DNA of 64,000 bases. Origin: Oscillospiraceae bacterium. GTDB lineage: Bacteria; Bacillota; Clostridia; Oscillospirales; Oscillospiraceae. The DNA lies in contig AP025583.1 in NCBI GenBank assembly GCA_022846095.1, positions 1,054,001-1,118,000 on the forward strand. Direction: 5' to 3'. Numbering within the stretch: the first letter of the stretch is position 1; each line of letters begins with the position of its first letter. Below are positions 1-7,648 of the stretch, one piece after another. Both the position numbers and the translations under genes were made by a program. The notes below the pieces were generated by a model that had not been told where the DNA came from, made no database searches, and was given only the letters and a program-made list of their open reading frames with translations.

Positions 1-327
1 CAGCTTGCCGGCCTCGGCCAGCTGCATGGCGGCCGAGGTGGTGTAAATCTTGCTCACCGAGCCTATACCGTACAGGTTGTCAGCGGTGAGGGCGCGGTTT
101 TCGGTGCGGGAGTAGCTGCCGGCGTGGCCGGAGAGGACGATCTCCCCGTCCCGCCACAGGGCGTACTGCACGCTGTCCGCCCCGCCGTACTGCATGGCAA
201 GGCCCGCGGCGGCCTGGGCGCGGTCGGCCAGGGAGGGCGAGCCCTCTTCGGCGGCCGCGGGCAGCGTCAGCAGCCCGGCCAGCAGCGCCAGTGCCAGCAG
301 GAGGGCGAGTGGCTTGTTCTTCTTCAT
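1..327 (-). CDS. Serine hydrolase, beta-lactamase/DD-peptidase fold (C-terminus beyond window)
   Basis: Secreted or membrane-tethered serine hydrolase of the class C beta-lactamase / penicillin-binding protein-like family. Only the first 109 residues lie in the window. It starts with MKKNK and a hydrophobic signal peptide ending near LTLPAAAEE. Residues 40-100 show the usual N-terminal fold of the family (YALWRDGEIVLSGHAG) and then SVSKIYT, matching the SxxK active-site motif. The ATG at 325-327 has AGGAC upstream on the minus strand. The rest of the protein, including the YxN motif, lies left of position 1, so the substrate (beta-lactam, peptidoglycan or ester) cannot be judged. Confidence 0.8.
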   Translation of the reverse strand, partial: MKKNKPLALLLALALLAGLLTLPAAAEEGSPSLADRAQAAAGLAMQYGGADSVQYALWRDGEIVLSGHAGSYSRTENRALTADNLYGIGSVSKIYTTSAAMQLAEAGKL

Positions 328-443
328 GTTCACCTGTCCTTTCGGATCTTGATAGGTTCATTTTGATGCCCAAAGCGTTATAAGTCAAGTTAAGAATGGA
401 TTAAAAGCCGCCGGGCGTATGACCTATCGAAAGAATCGTCTAC

Positions 444-517
444 TGACATTTACTGAATGTCAATACTTCTGCCAGTTTAACATATACTTTCCTAAATGAC
501 AACTACTAAATGTCAAT
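444..517. promoter_or_regulatory. Repeated operator-like sites upstream of the XRE regulator
   Basis: A perfect 7-bp inverted repeat TGACATT-TACTG-AATGTCA lies at 444-462. The half-element TACT(G/A)AATGTCAAT occurs at 451-464 and again at 504-517, a centre spacing of 53 bp, about five helical turns. The second copy ends just before the ribosome site of the XRE gene. Inference: these are autoregulatory sites for the XRE protein. Confidence 0.5.
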
Positions 518-531
518 TTGGGAGAGCGGCT

Positions 532-795
532 ATGTACAAAAATAAGGCTTGCGACGGCTCCAACAATATTTGCGGGCGCAGGATCAAGGAATTCCGGGAA
601 AGGATGCCCACCCGGCCGTCCCAGAAGGACTTTTCCGACATGCTGCAAATCGCGGGGCTGGACGTGGACAAAAACGCCATCCAGCGCATCGAGTGCGGCA
701 AGCGCTTCGTGACCGACATCGAGCTGAAGATCATCGCCAGGGTGCTGAACGTGGGCTATGGGGATCTGCTGGACGGGACGGCGGGCGATCCGTAA
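532..795 (+). CDS. XRE-family helix-turn-helix regulator
   Basis: A DNA-binding protein of 87 residues, starting MYKNKACDG, that is essentially one XRE/Cro helix-turn-helix domain: GRRIKEFRERM, SQKDFSDMLQIAG, KNAIQRIECGKR, FVTDIELKIIARVLN. The ATG at 532 is preferred over upstream in-frame codons because GGGAGAG sits at 520-526 directly before it. No second domain is present, so it may work as a dimeric repressor. Repeated TACTrAATGTCAAT elements lie directly upstream and suggest autoregulation. The following gene is convergent, so nothing is clearly co-transcribed with it. Confidence 0.8.
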   Translation: MYKNKACDGSNNICGRRIKEFRERMPTRPSQKDFSDMLQIAGLDVDKNAIQRIECGKRFVTDIELKIIARVLNVGYGDLLDGTAGDP

Positions 796-815
796 ACCGC
801 CCGCCCTGCGCGCTT

Positions 816-2231
816 TTAGCCCCCGGCCAATGCCCAGGCGTCCCTGAGCAGGCGGAAGGCGGGGTCCATGTCCTCCGCCTCCAGCCGGGCGTACCCCATG
901 ACCAGGGTGGGGGGGCCGGGCCGGGCGGGCGGGGTCAGGCGGTAGGCGGACAGGGGGTAAACCCCCACCCCCGCCGCCCGGGCCCGGCGCTCCAGCTCCG
1001 CCTCGTCCAGGGGGCTGTCCACCCGCAGCAGCAGGTGCAGCCCCGCGTCCGCCCCGGAGAAGGCCTCCGGCCCCGCCGCCGCGCCCCAGCGGCGGGCCGC
1101 GGCCATCAGGGCCTCCTTCCGGGCCTTGTAGCCGGTGCGCATCCGGGCCACGTGGCGCTCGAAGTGCCCCCCCTCCAGGAAGCGGGCCAGGGCGTACTGC
1201 TCGAAGGAGGGCACGGTGGAGGAGTAGAAGAGGAACTCCCGGCGGTAGCGCTCCAGCAGGTGGGGGGGCAGCACCAGGAAGCTGATGCGCAGGGAGGGGG
1301 CCAGGCTCTTGGCGAAGGTGTTGAGGTAGATCACCCGCTCCGAGCGGTCCAGGCTCTGGAGGGCGGGGATGGGGCGGCCGGAGAAGCGGAACTCGCTGTC
1401 GTAGTCGTCCTCGATGATGTATCGGTTGGGGGCCTCCTCCGCCCAGGACAGCAGCTCCCGCCGCCGCCCCACCGGCATCACGGTGCCCAGGGGGAAGTGG
1501 TGGGAGGGGGTCACGTGGGCCACCCGCGCCCCCGACCAGCGCAGCGCGTCCACCCGCAGGCCCCCCTCGTCCATGGGGATGGGGCAGACCAGGGCCCCCT
1601 CGTGGGCCAGGATGCGGTGGAACTTGGGGTAGCCGGGGTCCTCGGCGGCGTAGCCCCCGTCCCGGCCCAGCAGCTGGAACAGCAGCCCCGTCAGGTACTC
1701 CGACCCGGCCCCCACCACCACCTGGTCCGGGTGGGCTGTGATGCCCCGGAAGTCGTGGAGGTACCCGGCGATGGCCCGGCGCAGCCGGGGGGCCCCCTGG
1801 GGGTGGGTGGACTGGAGCAGGGCGCTGTCCTGCTCCGAAAGGACCTCCCGCATGAGCCGGGCCCAGGTGGCGAAGGGGAAGCGCCCCGTGTCCACGCCCC
1901 CGGTGGTGAAGTCGTAGCGCAGGGGGGCGGCCGGAGCCTCCCGGGCCACCGGGCCGGGGGCGGCCGGGGCCTGCGCGGGGGCGGGCGCGCCCACGCTCTG
2001 GACGAAAAAGCCCCGCTTGGGCTCGGAGCGCAGGTAGCCCTCGGCCAGGAGCTGGCCGTAGGCCCCCTCCACCGTCACCACGCTGACCTTCAGGTGGGCG
2101 GCCAGGGCGCGCTTGGAGGGCAGGCGCGTGCCCGCGCACAGCCGCCCGGCGGTGATTTCGCCCTTCACGTGGCGGTAGAGCTGTTCGTACAGGGGGATGT
2201 CCGACTGGGGATCCAACAGGGGTGTGAGCAT
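816..2231 (-). CDS. MocR/PdxR-type GntR regulator with aminotransferase domain
   Basis: A 471-residue transcription factor with an N-terminal GntR winged helix (residues 10-80; LPSKRALAAHLKVS, EGYLRSEPKRGFFV), an Ala/Pro linker at 81-100, and a fold-type I aminotransferase-like domain (about 105-465). The likely PLP-binding lysine is Lys308 in YLNTFAKSLAPS, with the family Asp in IIEDDYDSEF. Members sense PLP or PLP adducts of amino acids. No pdxST pair is adjacent, so the target pathway is unknown. AGTGGACTGATC, resembling direct-repeat MocR sites, lies about 55 bp upstream on the minus strand (2281-2292), possibly for autoregulation. Confidence 0.88.
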   Translation of the reverse strand: MLTPLLDPQSDIPLYEQLYRHVKGEITAGRLCAGTRLPSKRALAAHLKVSVVTVEGAYGQLLAEGYLRSEPKRGFFVQSVGAPAPAQAPAAPGPVAREAPAAPLRYDFTTGGVDTGRFPFATWARLMREVLSEQDSALLQSTHPQGAPRLRRAIAGYLHDFRGITAHPDQVVVGAGSEYLTGLLFQLLGRDGGYAAEDPGYPKFHRILAHEGALVCPIPMDEGGLRVDALRWSGARVAHVTPSHHFPLGTVMPVGRRRELLSWAEEAPNRYIIEDDYDSEFRFSGRPIPALQSLDRSERVIYLNTFAKSLAPSLRISFLVLPPHLLERYRREFLFYSSTVPSFEQYALARFLEGGHFERHVARMRTGYKARKEALMAAARRWGAAAGPEAFSGADAGLHLLLRVDSPLDEAELERRARAAGVGVYPLSAYRLTPPARPGPPTLVMGYARLEAEDMDPAFRLLRDAWALAGG

Positions 2232-2348
2232 GGCGCGCCTCCAAACTGGCCTGAACGAAACAGGCGAAAGTCTAATTTGAGATCAGTCCACTTCCACTAT
2301 AGCCGGGCCACAGAAAAAACACAAGAGGGGCGCGTAAGAAAATAGACC

Positions 2349-2377
2349 TTTTCAACCACCCCCCAATCCCGTATAAT
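2349..2377 (+). promoter_or_regulatory. Sigma-A type promoter for the GGDEF gene
   Basis: TTTTCA (2349-2354), a 17-bp spacer and TATAAT (2372-2377). Transcription would begin near 2384, which rules out the in-frame ATG at 2380 and supports the start at 2407. Confidence 0.65.
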
Positions 2378-2406
2378 AAATGGGAGTTAAGGATGGGGGG
2401 CTGAGC

Positions 2407-3564
2407 ATGAAGCGACCGGAGCTGTGGGCCTTTCCCCACGAGGGGCTCTACCGCGCGGAGATAGAGGCCAGGCTGGCGGAGGACGGCTGCCGCACGCAGC
2501 GGCTGATGGGCGCGGCCATCCTGCTGATGCAGGTGGTGATGATCGCCATATTCGCCGTCCGGGAGGGCGGGCCCTTCGCCACGCCCCGGCGGGCGGGATA
2601 TGTGAGACTGTATATCACGCTGATCGTCTTTACCGTGGTTTTCCTGCTGCTCCAGCGGCATATGCGCTCCTGGAGCGGGGCGGCCCGGCTGCGGCTGGGG
2701 GCGGGCTACGCCGGGGTGGTCAGCCTGTGGGCCTGCGCAATCACCGCCCTGGACCAGTTCGGGGGCAACGGGCTGGTGGTGTTCAGCTACATGATCCCCG
2801 CCCTGGCGGCGCTGATCATCCTCAGCTTCCGGCAGAGCCTGATTATCTTCGGCGGGGCCTTCCTCGTGCTCAACGTGACCCTCGTCTGCCTGCCCGACGG
2901 GATGCACAACCTGTTCAGCAACCTGGTCAACAGCTTCGCCCTGTGCACCCTGTCGATCCTGATCGCCCGGCGGCTGTACCTGGCCCGCTCCTCCGCCCAC
3001 TACGGCAACATCATCATCGGCCGGCAGTACGAGGAGATTGCGGCGGCCAACCGGCGGCTGGAGGAGCTGGCGGTGACCGACCAGCTCACCGGGCTCAATA
3101 ACCGCCGCTATCTGGAGCAGACCGTGCGCCGCAGGCTGGACGGCCTGCGGGGCGGGGAGACGGCGGTGGCCGGGCTCATGGTGGACATCGACTTCTTCAA
3201 GCAGTACAACGACAGGTACGGCCACGTGGCGGGGGATTCCTGCCTGCGGGCCATCGCCGGGGAGATCCGCCGCTTTGCCGAACAGGGGGACGTGTACGCC
3301 GTGCGCTACGGCGGGGAGGAGTTCTTCCTGTGCTGGATCGGCTGCGGCAGGGCGCAGGCCCTGGAGGGGGCGGAGCGGCTGCGCGCCGCCGTGGCCGCCG
3401 CCGGGGGGACGGAGGGCTGCGTGCCGGTGACCGTGAGCATCGGCCTGTGCGTGCGGGAGCCGTGGGGGGACACCACGCTGGAGGACTTCGTCCGGCTGGC
3501 GGACGCGGCCCTCTACCGGGCCAAGGCCGCGGGGCGCAACCGCACCGTCCTGGACGGGGAATAG
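2407..3564 (+). CDS. Membrane-bound GGDEF protein (putative diguanylate cyclase)
   Basis: A 385-residue protein with about six hydrophobic segments in its first 190 residues and a C-terminal GGDEF domain. The catalytic loop reads RYGGEEF, an accepted active variant, after the Mg2+-binding region GLMVDIDFFKQYND. The residues before GGEEF lack the RxxD inhibitory site, so product feedback is not predicted. The N-terminal part resembles a multi-pass sensor without a recognisable ligand domain. It would make cyclic di-GMP at the membrane. The start follows a G-rich ribosome site and lies downstream of a clear promoter. A shared terminator separates it from the convergent pgs cluster. Confidence 0.85.
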   Translation: MKRPELWAFPHEGLYRAEIEARLAEDGCRTQRLMGAAILLMQVVMIAIFAVREGGPFATPRRAGYVRLYITLIVFTVVFLLLQRHMRSWSGAARLRLGAGYAGVVSLWACAITALDQFGGNGLVVFSYMIPALAALIILSFRQSLIIFGGAFLVLNVTLVCLPDGMHNLFSNLVNSFALCTLSILIARRLYLARSSAHYGNIIIGRQYEEIAAANRRLEELAVTDQLTGLNNRRYLEQTVRRRLDGLRGGETAVAGLMVDIDFFKQYNDRYGHVAGDSCLRAIAGEIRRFAEQGDVYAVRYGGEEFFLCWIGCGRAQALEGAERLRAAVAAAGGTEGCVPVTVSIGLCVREPWGDTTLEDFVRLADAALYRAKAAGRNRTVLDGE

Positions 3565-3566
3565 AC

Positions 3567-3606
3567 AAAAAGGCCGGGTGCTGCCCACAGCACCCGGCCT
3601 TTTTTA
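3567..3606. terminator. Bidirectional intrinsic terminator
   Basis: A 13-bp perfect stem (AGGCCGGGTGCTG at 3571-3583 with its complement at 3588-3600) and CCCA loop, flanked by A-tract and T-tract. It serves the convergent GGDEF and pgsW genes. Confidence 0.9.
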
Positions 3607-4686
3607 TTTGTCTCTGCGGGCAGGCGTTTGGCTCCGCGCCCGGCGCACGCCGCGTACATACAGCCCCAGGGGCAGCAGGGCCAGCAGCAGGGCCGCGGCG
3701 GCCAGGGGCCTGTTGTACCGGGTGCTGTAGTACACCCCGCCGCTTCCCGGCGCCGGGATGGGGGAGGGGTCGATGGGCAGGCCGTAGTCCGCGGCCAGGG
3801 TCTTGACGTTCAGCAGGTGGATAACCGGGATGTGGTCGGCCAGGAAGAGCTGGATGAGGCCGATGGAGTGGTCCTTCTCGGCCAGCTCGGTGAGGATGCC
3901 GCCCCCGGCGTGGACCATCACGCTGCTGTCCCCGAAGCACACGTCGTTGCCCCCCACGTTGATGAAGCACTTCACGTCCCTGCCCTCCCGGTAGAAGGCG
4001 TACCGGTCTCTCACGTTGCGGATCAAATCCTCGTCGTAAATGAACGCATAGCCCAGGCCCTCCAGCCGGGCCACGATGGTCTGCTTCACCTCCGCGCCCA
4101 TCTCGGTGCCGATGTCCAGGTTGCCGCCGATGGAGAAATAGGCGCTTTTGGTGGAGATCAGGCCCAAATCGTAGAGGTGGGCCTCCATGTCCTGGTAGGT
4201 GAAGTCCGGGTCGTTGGCCCCGTGGGTGGAGGCGCCGAAGGAGGAGATAAGCACGGGCTCCAGCCCCATGGTCTCCGCCGCGCAGATGGTGGCGATGTTG
4301 AGGGAGGGGAAGGACCCCGAGCAGTTGATGGCCACGGTGTCCCCCGGCTCCAGCCCCAGCTCCCCGAACATGTCGATCAGCACCGCCGCCATGTTGGGGT
4401 TGGTGGAGGTCCGCTTGGACTCCAGGTTGCCCAGGGTGGTGGTGATCAGCGAGAAGTCCGGCCCGATCATGCCGGTGGCGTTGATGTCGCTGGCGTAGTC
4501 GATGGCAATCCCCCGCGCCTGCTTCAGCTCGCGCACGGCCTGGAAGCAGCGCTCGGTGCGCCGGGCCGCCTCCACCTTCAGATCGTAGTCCTCCGTGCGG
4601 GTGGAGACCCTGCCCAGGGAGACCGCCAGATAGCCGGCCAGGAGGATGCAGAGGGTCAGCGCCAGTAAAAACCAATTTCGTCTCAT
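3604..4686 (-). CDS. pgsW: Poly-gamma-glutamate system protein PgsW-like
   Basis: A 360-residue protein with an N-terminal membrane anchor (FLLALTLCILLAGYLAVSL), a long extracytoplasmic part and a C-terminal segment (LAAAALLLALLPLGLYV) before a basic tail. The central part, with MIGPDFSLITTTLGNLESK and SGSFPSLNIATICAAE, resembles the poly-gamma-glutamate system protein I know as PgsW, found beside PgsBC where the usual PgsA/CapA is missing. Its biochemical role is not established to my knowledge; polymer handling or export is an inference from context. It is the last gene of pgsB-pgsC-pgsW, 9 bp after pgsC, and ends at the bidirectional terminator. Confidence 0.75.
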   Translation of the reverse strand: MRRNWFLLALTLCILLAGYLAVSLGRVSTRTEDYDLKVEAARRTERCFQAVRELKQARGIAIDYASDINATGMIGPDFSLITTTLGNLESKRTSTNPNMAAVLIDMFGELGLEPGDTVAINCSGSFPSLNIATICAAETMGLEPVLISSFGASTHGANDPDFTYQDMEAHLYDLGLISTKSAYFSIGGNLDIGTEMGAEVKQTIVARLEGLGYAFIYDEDLIRNVRDRYAFYREGRDVKCFINVGGNDVCFGDSSVMVHAGGGILTELAEKDHSIGLIQLFLADHIPVIHLLNVKTLAADYGLPIDPSPIPAPGSGGVYYSTRYNRPLAAAALLLALLPLGLYVRGVRRARSQTPARRDK

Positions 4687-4695
4687 GCCGCCCTC

Positions 4696-5133
4696 CTATG
4701 CCAGGACGAACTGAATGAGCTTGATGGCCAGCACGCACACGGCCAGGGAGTAGGCCGTCTTCCAGATCCCCTGCCGCTCCATGGTGTTGCCCAGGATGCC
4801 GGGCACCAGGTAGCCGATGGTCATGGACATGTGGAAGAACATGTAGGAGTTGCCCACGTAGATGTAGGTAAAGGCGATCTTGAGCAGCAGCCCCACCACG
4901 ATGTACAGGGCGAACTTCCTGCGCCCGTACAGGATGGTGAACCTGGACAGGAGGCGGAGGATGAAGATGGAAAGAATGGCCGTGCCCACGGTGGCCGCCG
5001 CCTTCACCGGCTCGTCGATGTACAGGGCGAAGTAGAAGGGCACGATAATGCCCCCCGGCAGCAGGTTGGTCAGGTCGGTATAGATGAGGCTGATTAGTAG
5101 AGCGATGATGGCTAATTCATTCACGGCTATCAA
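4696..5133 (-). CDS. pgsC: Poly-gamma-glutamate synthesis membrane protein PgsC/CapC
   Basis: A 145-residue polytopic protein of about four to five membrane segments, close to the usual CapC length near 150. The N-terminus ELAIIALLISLIYTDLTNLL followed by PGGIIVPFYFAL is typical of CapC. With PgsB it forms the membrane-associated ligase complex that makes poly-gamma-glutamate. The start overlaps the end of pgsB by 17 bp, implying coupled translation. No pgsA or pgsE is seen. Confidence 0.88.
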   Translation of the reverse strand: MIAVNELAIIALLISLIYTDLTNLLPGGIIVPFYFALYIDEPVKAAATVGTAILSIFILRLLSRFTILYGRRKFALYIVVGLLLKIAFTYIYVGNSYMFFHMSMTIGYLVPGILGNTMERQGIWKTAYSLAVCVLAIKLIQFVLA

Positions 5134-6205
5134 CTTCCAAATCGTGTATCATATCGTAGACGGCGCCCTTGATGTTCCCGACGCCCACAATGAGCGCGGC
5201 GTCCTTGTCCTGAAAAATGCTGTTGCAATCCGAGGCCTCCTCCACGTTGGCCAGCCCGCTTTTCCGCAGCAGCCGGCAGGCCAGCCCCCGGTTCTCCCCG
5301 ATGACGATGATCCGCCGGCAGGGGATCTGGCTGAAAAAGTGCCGGATGAAGAGCAGCAGCCGGTCCGGCCGGTCCGCCCGGTGGTTGTAGACGAAGGTAA
5401 CCCCGCCGGTGTCCTGGGTGTACTGCTCCAGAAGCAGCCGGGTGGACTGGGGGTCGTTGACGGAGAACAGGTTCAGGAAGGGGACGCCGTCCACGGTGTA
5501 GCGCTTGTTGACGCCGAAATCCTCCCGGTACTGCGCGATATGGGCACGAAAACCGGCGTCCGGGAGGCCGAGATATTTCCCAACCTCGTAGGCGATCGCC
5601 GTGTTCTCGTCATTTGCCAGTTCATTTTGCCTGCACAGCACCGCCCGGGTCCCCTTCTGGGCGCACACCGTGCTGAAATAGTCGAAGTAGGCCTCGTCGG
5701 CGGTGAAGAGCACGCCGTTCTTGGGGATGGTGTTGGACAGGCTGGCGGCGATCTCGTCCAGGGTCTCCCCCATGGCGAAGATGTGGTCGTAGCGCACGTT
5801 GGTGATGACGTTGAGGCCGCCCTTCACGATCTGCTCCTGGGCGGCGCGCTGGAGGGCGGGGTCCACCGCCATGCACTCCAGAATGAGGATCTCGGCCCCC
5901 TCCCGGTGCGCCCTGCGGATCATGGACAGCTGTTCCCGGATGTTGGGCTGGCCACGGCGGCGGATCAGGTGCTCCGTGCCGTCCGTGCCGATATAGGCCG
6001 GCGTGGTGCCGGTGGTCTTGGTGAACACGCGGTACCCGGCCCCCCGCAGGGTGGCGTCGATCAGCCGGCAGGTGCTGGTTTTCCCCCGTATGCCGTTGAC
6101 GTGGATAATATGCCGGAAGGAGGACAGATACCGGTCGTTGATCTTTTTTTCCGCGATCAGATACACCATGTATCCGACAGCGAGCAAAACGGCAAATTGC
6201 AGCAT
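5117..6205 (-). CDS. pgsB: Poly-gamma-glutamate synthase PgsB/CapB
   Basis: An ATP-dependent amide ligase related to Mur ligases that polymerises glutamate through gamma-carboxyl bonds. The 362-residue protein has an N-terminal membrane segment (MLQFAVLLAVGYMVYLI), the nucleotide loop HVNGIRGKTSTCR near residue 40, and Mur-ligase-like motifs (EILILECMAV, GGLNVITNVRYDH). The start at 6205 follows AAGGAGA at good spacing; an upstream ATG at 6259 has no ribosome site. The second gene of the complex, pgsC, overlaps its end. A strong hairpin separates it from the upstream deacylase gene, so it may have reduced read-through from the peptidase cassette. Confidence 0.9.
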   Translation of the reverse strand: MLQFAVLLAVGYMVYLIAEKKINDRYLSSFRHIIHVNGIRGKTSTCRLIDATLRGAGYRVFTKTTGTTPAYIGTDGTEHLIRRRGQPNIREQLSMIRRAHREGAEILILECMAVDPALQRAAQEQIVKGGLNVITNVRYDHIFAMGETLDEIAASLSNTIPKNGVLFTADEAYFDYFSTVCAQKGTRAVLCRQNELANDENTAIAYEVGKYLGLPDAGFRAHIAQYREDFGVNKRYTVDGVPFLNLFSVNDPQSTRLLLEQYTQDTGGVTFVYNHRADRPDRLLLFIRHFFSQIPCRRIIVIGENRGLACRLLRKSGLANVEEASDCNSIFQDKDAALIVGVGNIKGAVYDMIHDLEVDSRE

Positions 6206-6223
6206 ATTGTCTCCTTGTAGTGA

Positions 6224-6265
6224 AACCCCATGGGGGCGCTCCGGGCGGAGCGCCCCCATGGGGTT
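6224..6265 (-). terminator. Strong intercistronic hairpin, possible attenuating terminator
   Basis: A 17-bp perfect stem (6224-6240 with 6249-6265) with an 8-nt loop between the deacylase gene and pgsB. On the minus strand it is followed only by a short TTTC tract, so termination may be partial. Confidence 0.55.
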
Positions 6266-6281
6266 GCCGTATGTTGGTTGC

Positions 6282-7454
6282 TTAGTCGTAGAAGAGGCGG
6301 TCGGCGGGTGCGGTGGCGGGGTCGTGGTAGTAGGCGCCGGCGCCGTTTGCCATGATCTCCTCGTAGGAGGGGATGCCCTCGAAGAGGATGGTCTGGTCGG
6401 GGTGCACGGTGTTGTTGACGGACATGATGGTGCAGGCGGTGGCGACGTGGCGCGCCACGCGCTTGTCCATGGGCCAGCCGTTCTCGTCGATGGGGGCGTA
6501 GAGCAGGCCGTGCTCGCCCGCCTTGATGACGAAGCGGTCCTTACCGGACATGAGCAGCTCCTCGTCGGTGATGCCGCGGATGCGGTCGAGCATGGGCTCG
6601 GCCACCTCGCACAGGTAGGACGCGGCGTCGGAGTAGTCGCCGATCTCGCGGTGGCTCAGGCCGTGGAGGGCCTTGGGGGAGAACTCCATGCCGATGGGCA
6701 CGTCGAAGGTCTGGGAGGAGAGCATCATGGAGGTCATGGCGGCCACGTCGTTGCCCTTCTCATGGGTGACGATGGTGTTCTCCACGGCGTACTCCAGCTC
6801 GGCCTCGTGGAAGTCCAGGGTCATGTCCACGCCCTCGGCGCGGATGAGCTCCATCACCGCGTAGGTGGTGCGCTCGGTGATGAGGCCGTCCTTTTTGCCG
6901 GGCCAGTTGCGGTTGAGGTTTCGGATGTCCACGTAGGCCAGGTTCTGGCCGCTGGGGTAGTGGATGTAGACCTCGGGGTCGGGCCAGGAGTCCAGGGGGC
7001 TGGCGGCGCGGTCGCCGAAGCGCCAGGTCTTCTCGCCCCAGGGGGTGTCCACGGAGAAGAAGCGGGGGTAGGCCTCGCCCAGGCGGGTGACCATGGAGCC
7101 GCTGGTGTTGATGCGGTCGATGACGATGATCTTGCCCTGGGTGACCTTCAGGTTCTCGGTGAAGATGCCTGTGGTCATGGGCCCGACGGGCTCCTCAGGG
7201 TGGGTGCCGCCGAAGAGCAGCATGGTGCCGCCCTCCACGCCGCTGTCGAAGATGTACACGTTGCAGTCGTTGACCGTCCCCTTGACCGCGTCGGAGTAGT
7301 CGCTGAGCTTTCTCACCGTGGTGATGTGCTCGCTGACGACCACGGGCTCCTTGTAAGAGCGGTGCTCGTGGAACAGGAAGCCCGCGATGGCCATGGCGCA
7401 GACGACGACTGCTACGGCAATCCCCTTGACAATGTTGACGTTCACTTTACTCAT
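6282..7454 (-). CDS. Membrane-anchored M14-like zinc deacylase/carboxypeptidase, copy 1
   Basis: A 390-residue protein with an N-terminal membrane anchor (residues 8-28) and an extracytoplasmic domain resembling succinylglutamate desuccinylase/aspartoacylase (M14-like) enzymes. The zinc site is seen as GGTHPEE (His85, Glu88), the family RNLNRNWPG motif, and DFHEAELE as the further histidine/acid region. Such enzymes cleave amide bonds of acyl-amino acids or C-terminal residues. Its place beside pgsBC and a C69 dipeptidase suggests gamma-glutamyl or peptide substrates; this is inference. It is the last gene of its cassette and nearly identical to the copy at 12187-13359. Confidence 0.75.
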   Translation of the reverse strand: MSKVNVNIVKGIAVAVVVCAMAIAGFLFHEHRSYKEPVVVSEHITTVRKLSDYSDAVKGTVNDCNVYIFDSGVEGGTMLLFGGTHPEEPVGPMTTGIFTENLKVTQGKIIVIDRINTSGSMVTRLGEAYPRFFSVDTPWGEKTWRFGDRAASPLDSWPDPEVYIHYPSGQNLAYVDIRNLNRNWPGKKDGLITERTTYAVMELIRAEGVDMTLDFHEAELEYAVENTIVTHEKGNDVAAMTSMMLSSQTFDVPIGMEFSPKALHGLSHREIGDYSDAASYLCEVAEPMLDRIRGITDEELLMSGKDRFVIKAGEHGLLYAPIDENGWPMDKRVARHVATACTIMSVNNTVHPDQTILFEGIPSYEEIMANGAGAYYHDPATAPADRLFYD

Positions 7455-7470
7455 AATGTCAAGTCTCCTT

Positions 7471-7644
7471 TTACTTCAGCCGTAAGATCCGCAGGACAAA
7501 GGGGATCATAATCACGGTGTAGAGGATCGCCTCCTGGGGGTTCTTGGTTTTGACGAAGGAGCGGATGATCGCCACGAGGAAGAACACGGCGATCAGGTAG
7601 TAGCAGACGGTGATAACCAGGTTCAGAATCTGTAAAATACTCAT
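7471..7644 (-). CDS. 57-residue membrane protein, copy 1
   Basis: A small protein of 57 residues that I do not recognise. It has two hydrophobic stretches (ILNLVITVCYYLIAVFFLVA and AILYTVIMIPFVLRIL) separated by a basic linker RSFVKTKNPQE, and ends in RLK. The ATG at 7642-7644 lies 4 bp after the stop of the permease gene and the deacylase gene begins 16 bp after its own stop, so it sits tightly inside the operon. The second cassette carries the same gene at 13376-13549, which supports it as real. Position suggests an accessory subunit of the permease. Confidence 0.75.
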   Translation of the reverse strand: MSILQILNLVITVCYYLIAVFFLVAIIRSFVKTKNPQEAILYTVIMIPFVLRILRLK

Positions 7645-7648
7645 ACCA

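Noticed and set aside
549-2345. A 598-codon open frame on the plus strand opposite the MocR gene
   Set aside because: Shadow of GC-rich antisense codon usage; the minus strand has a clear MocR protein and the plus frame is low-complexity Gly/Ala/Pro/Arg without motifs.
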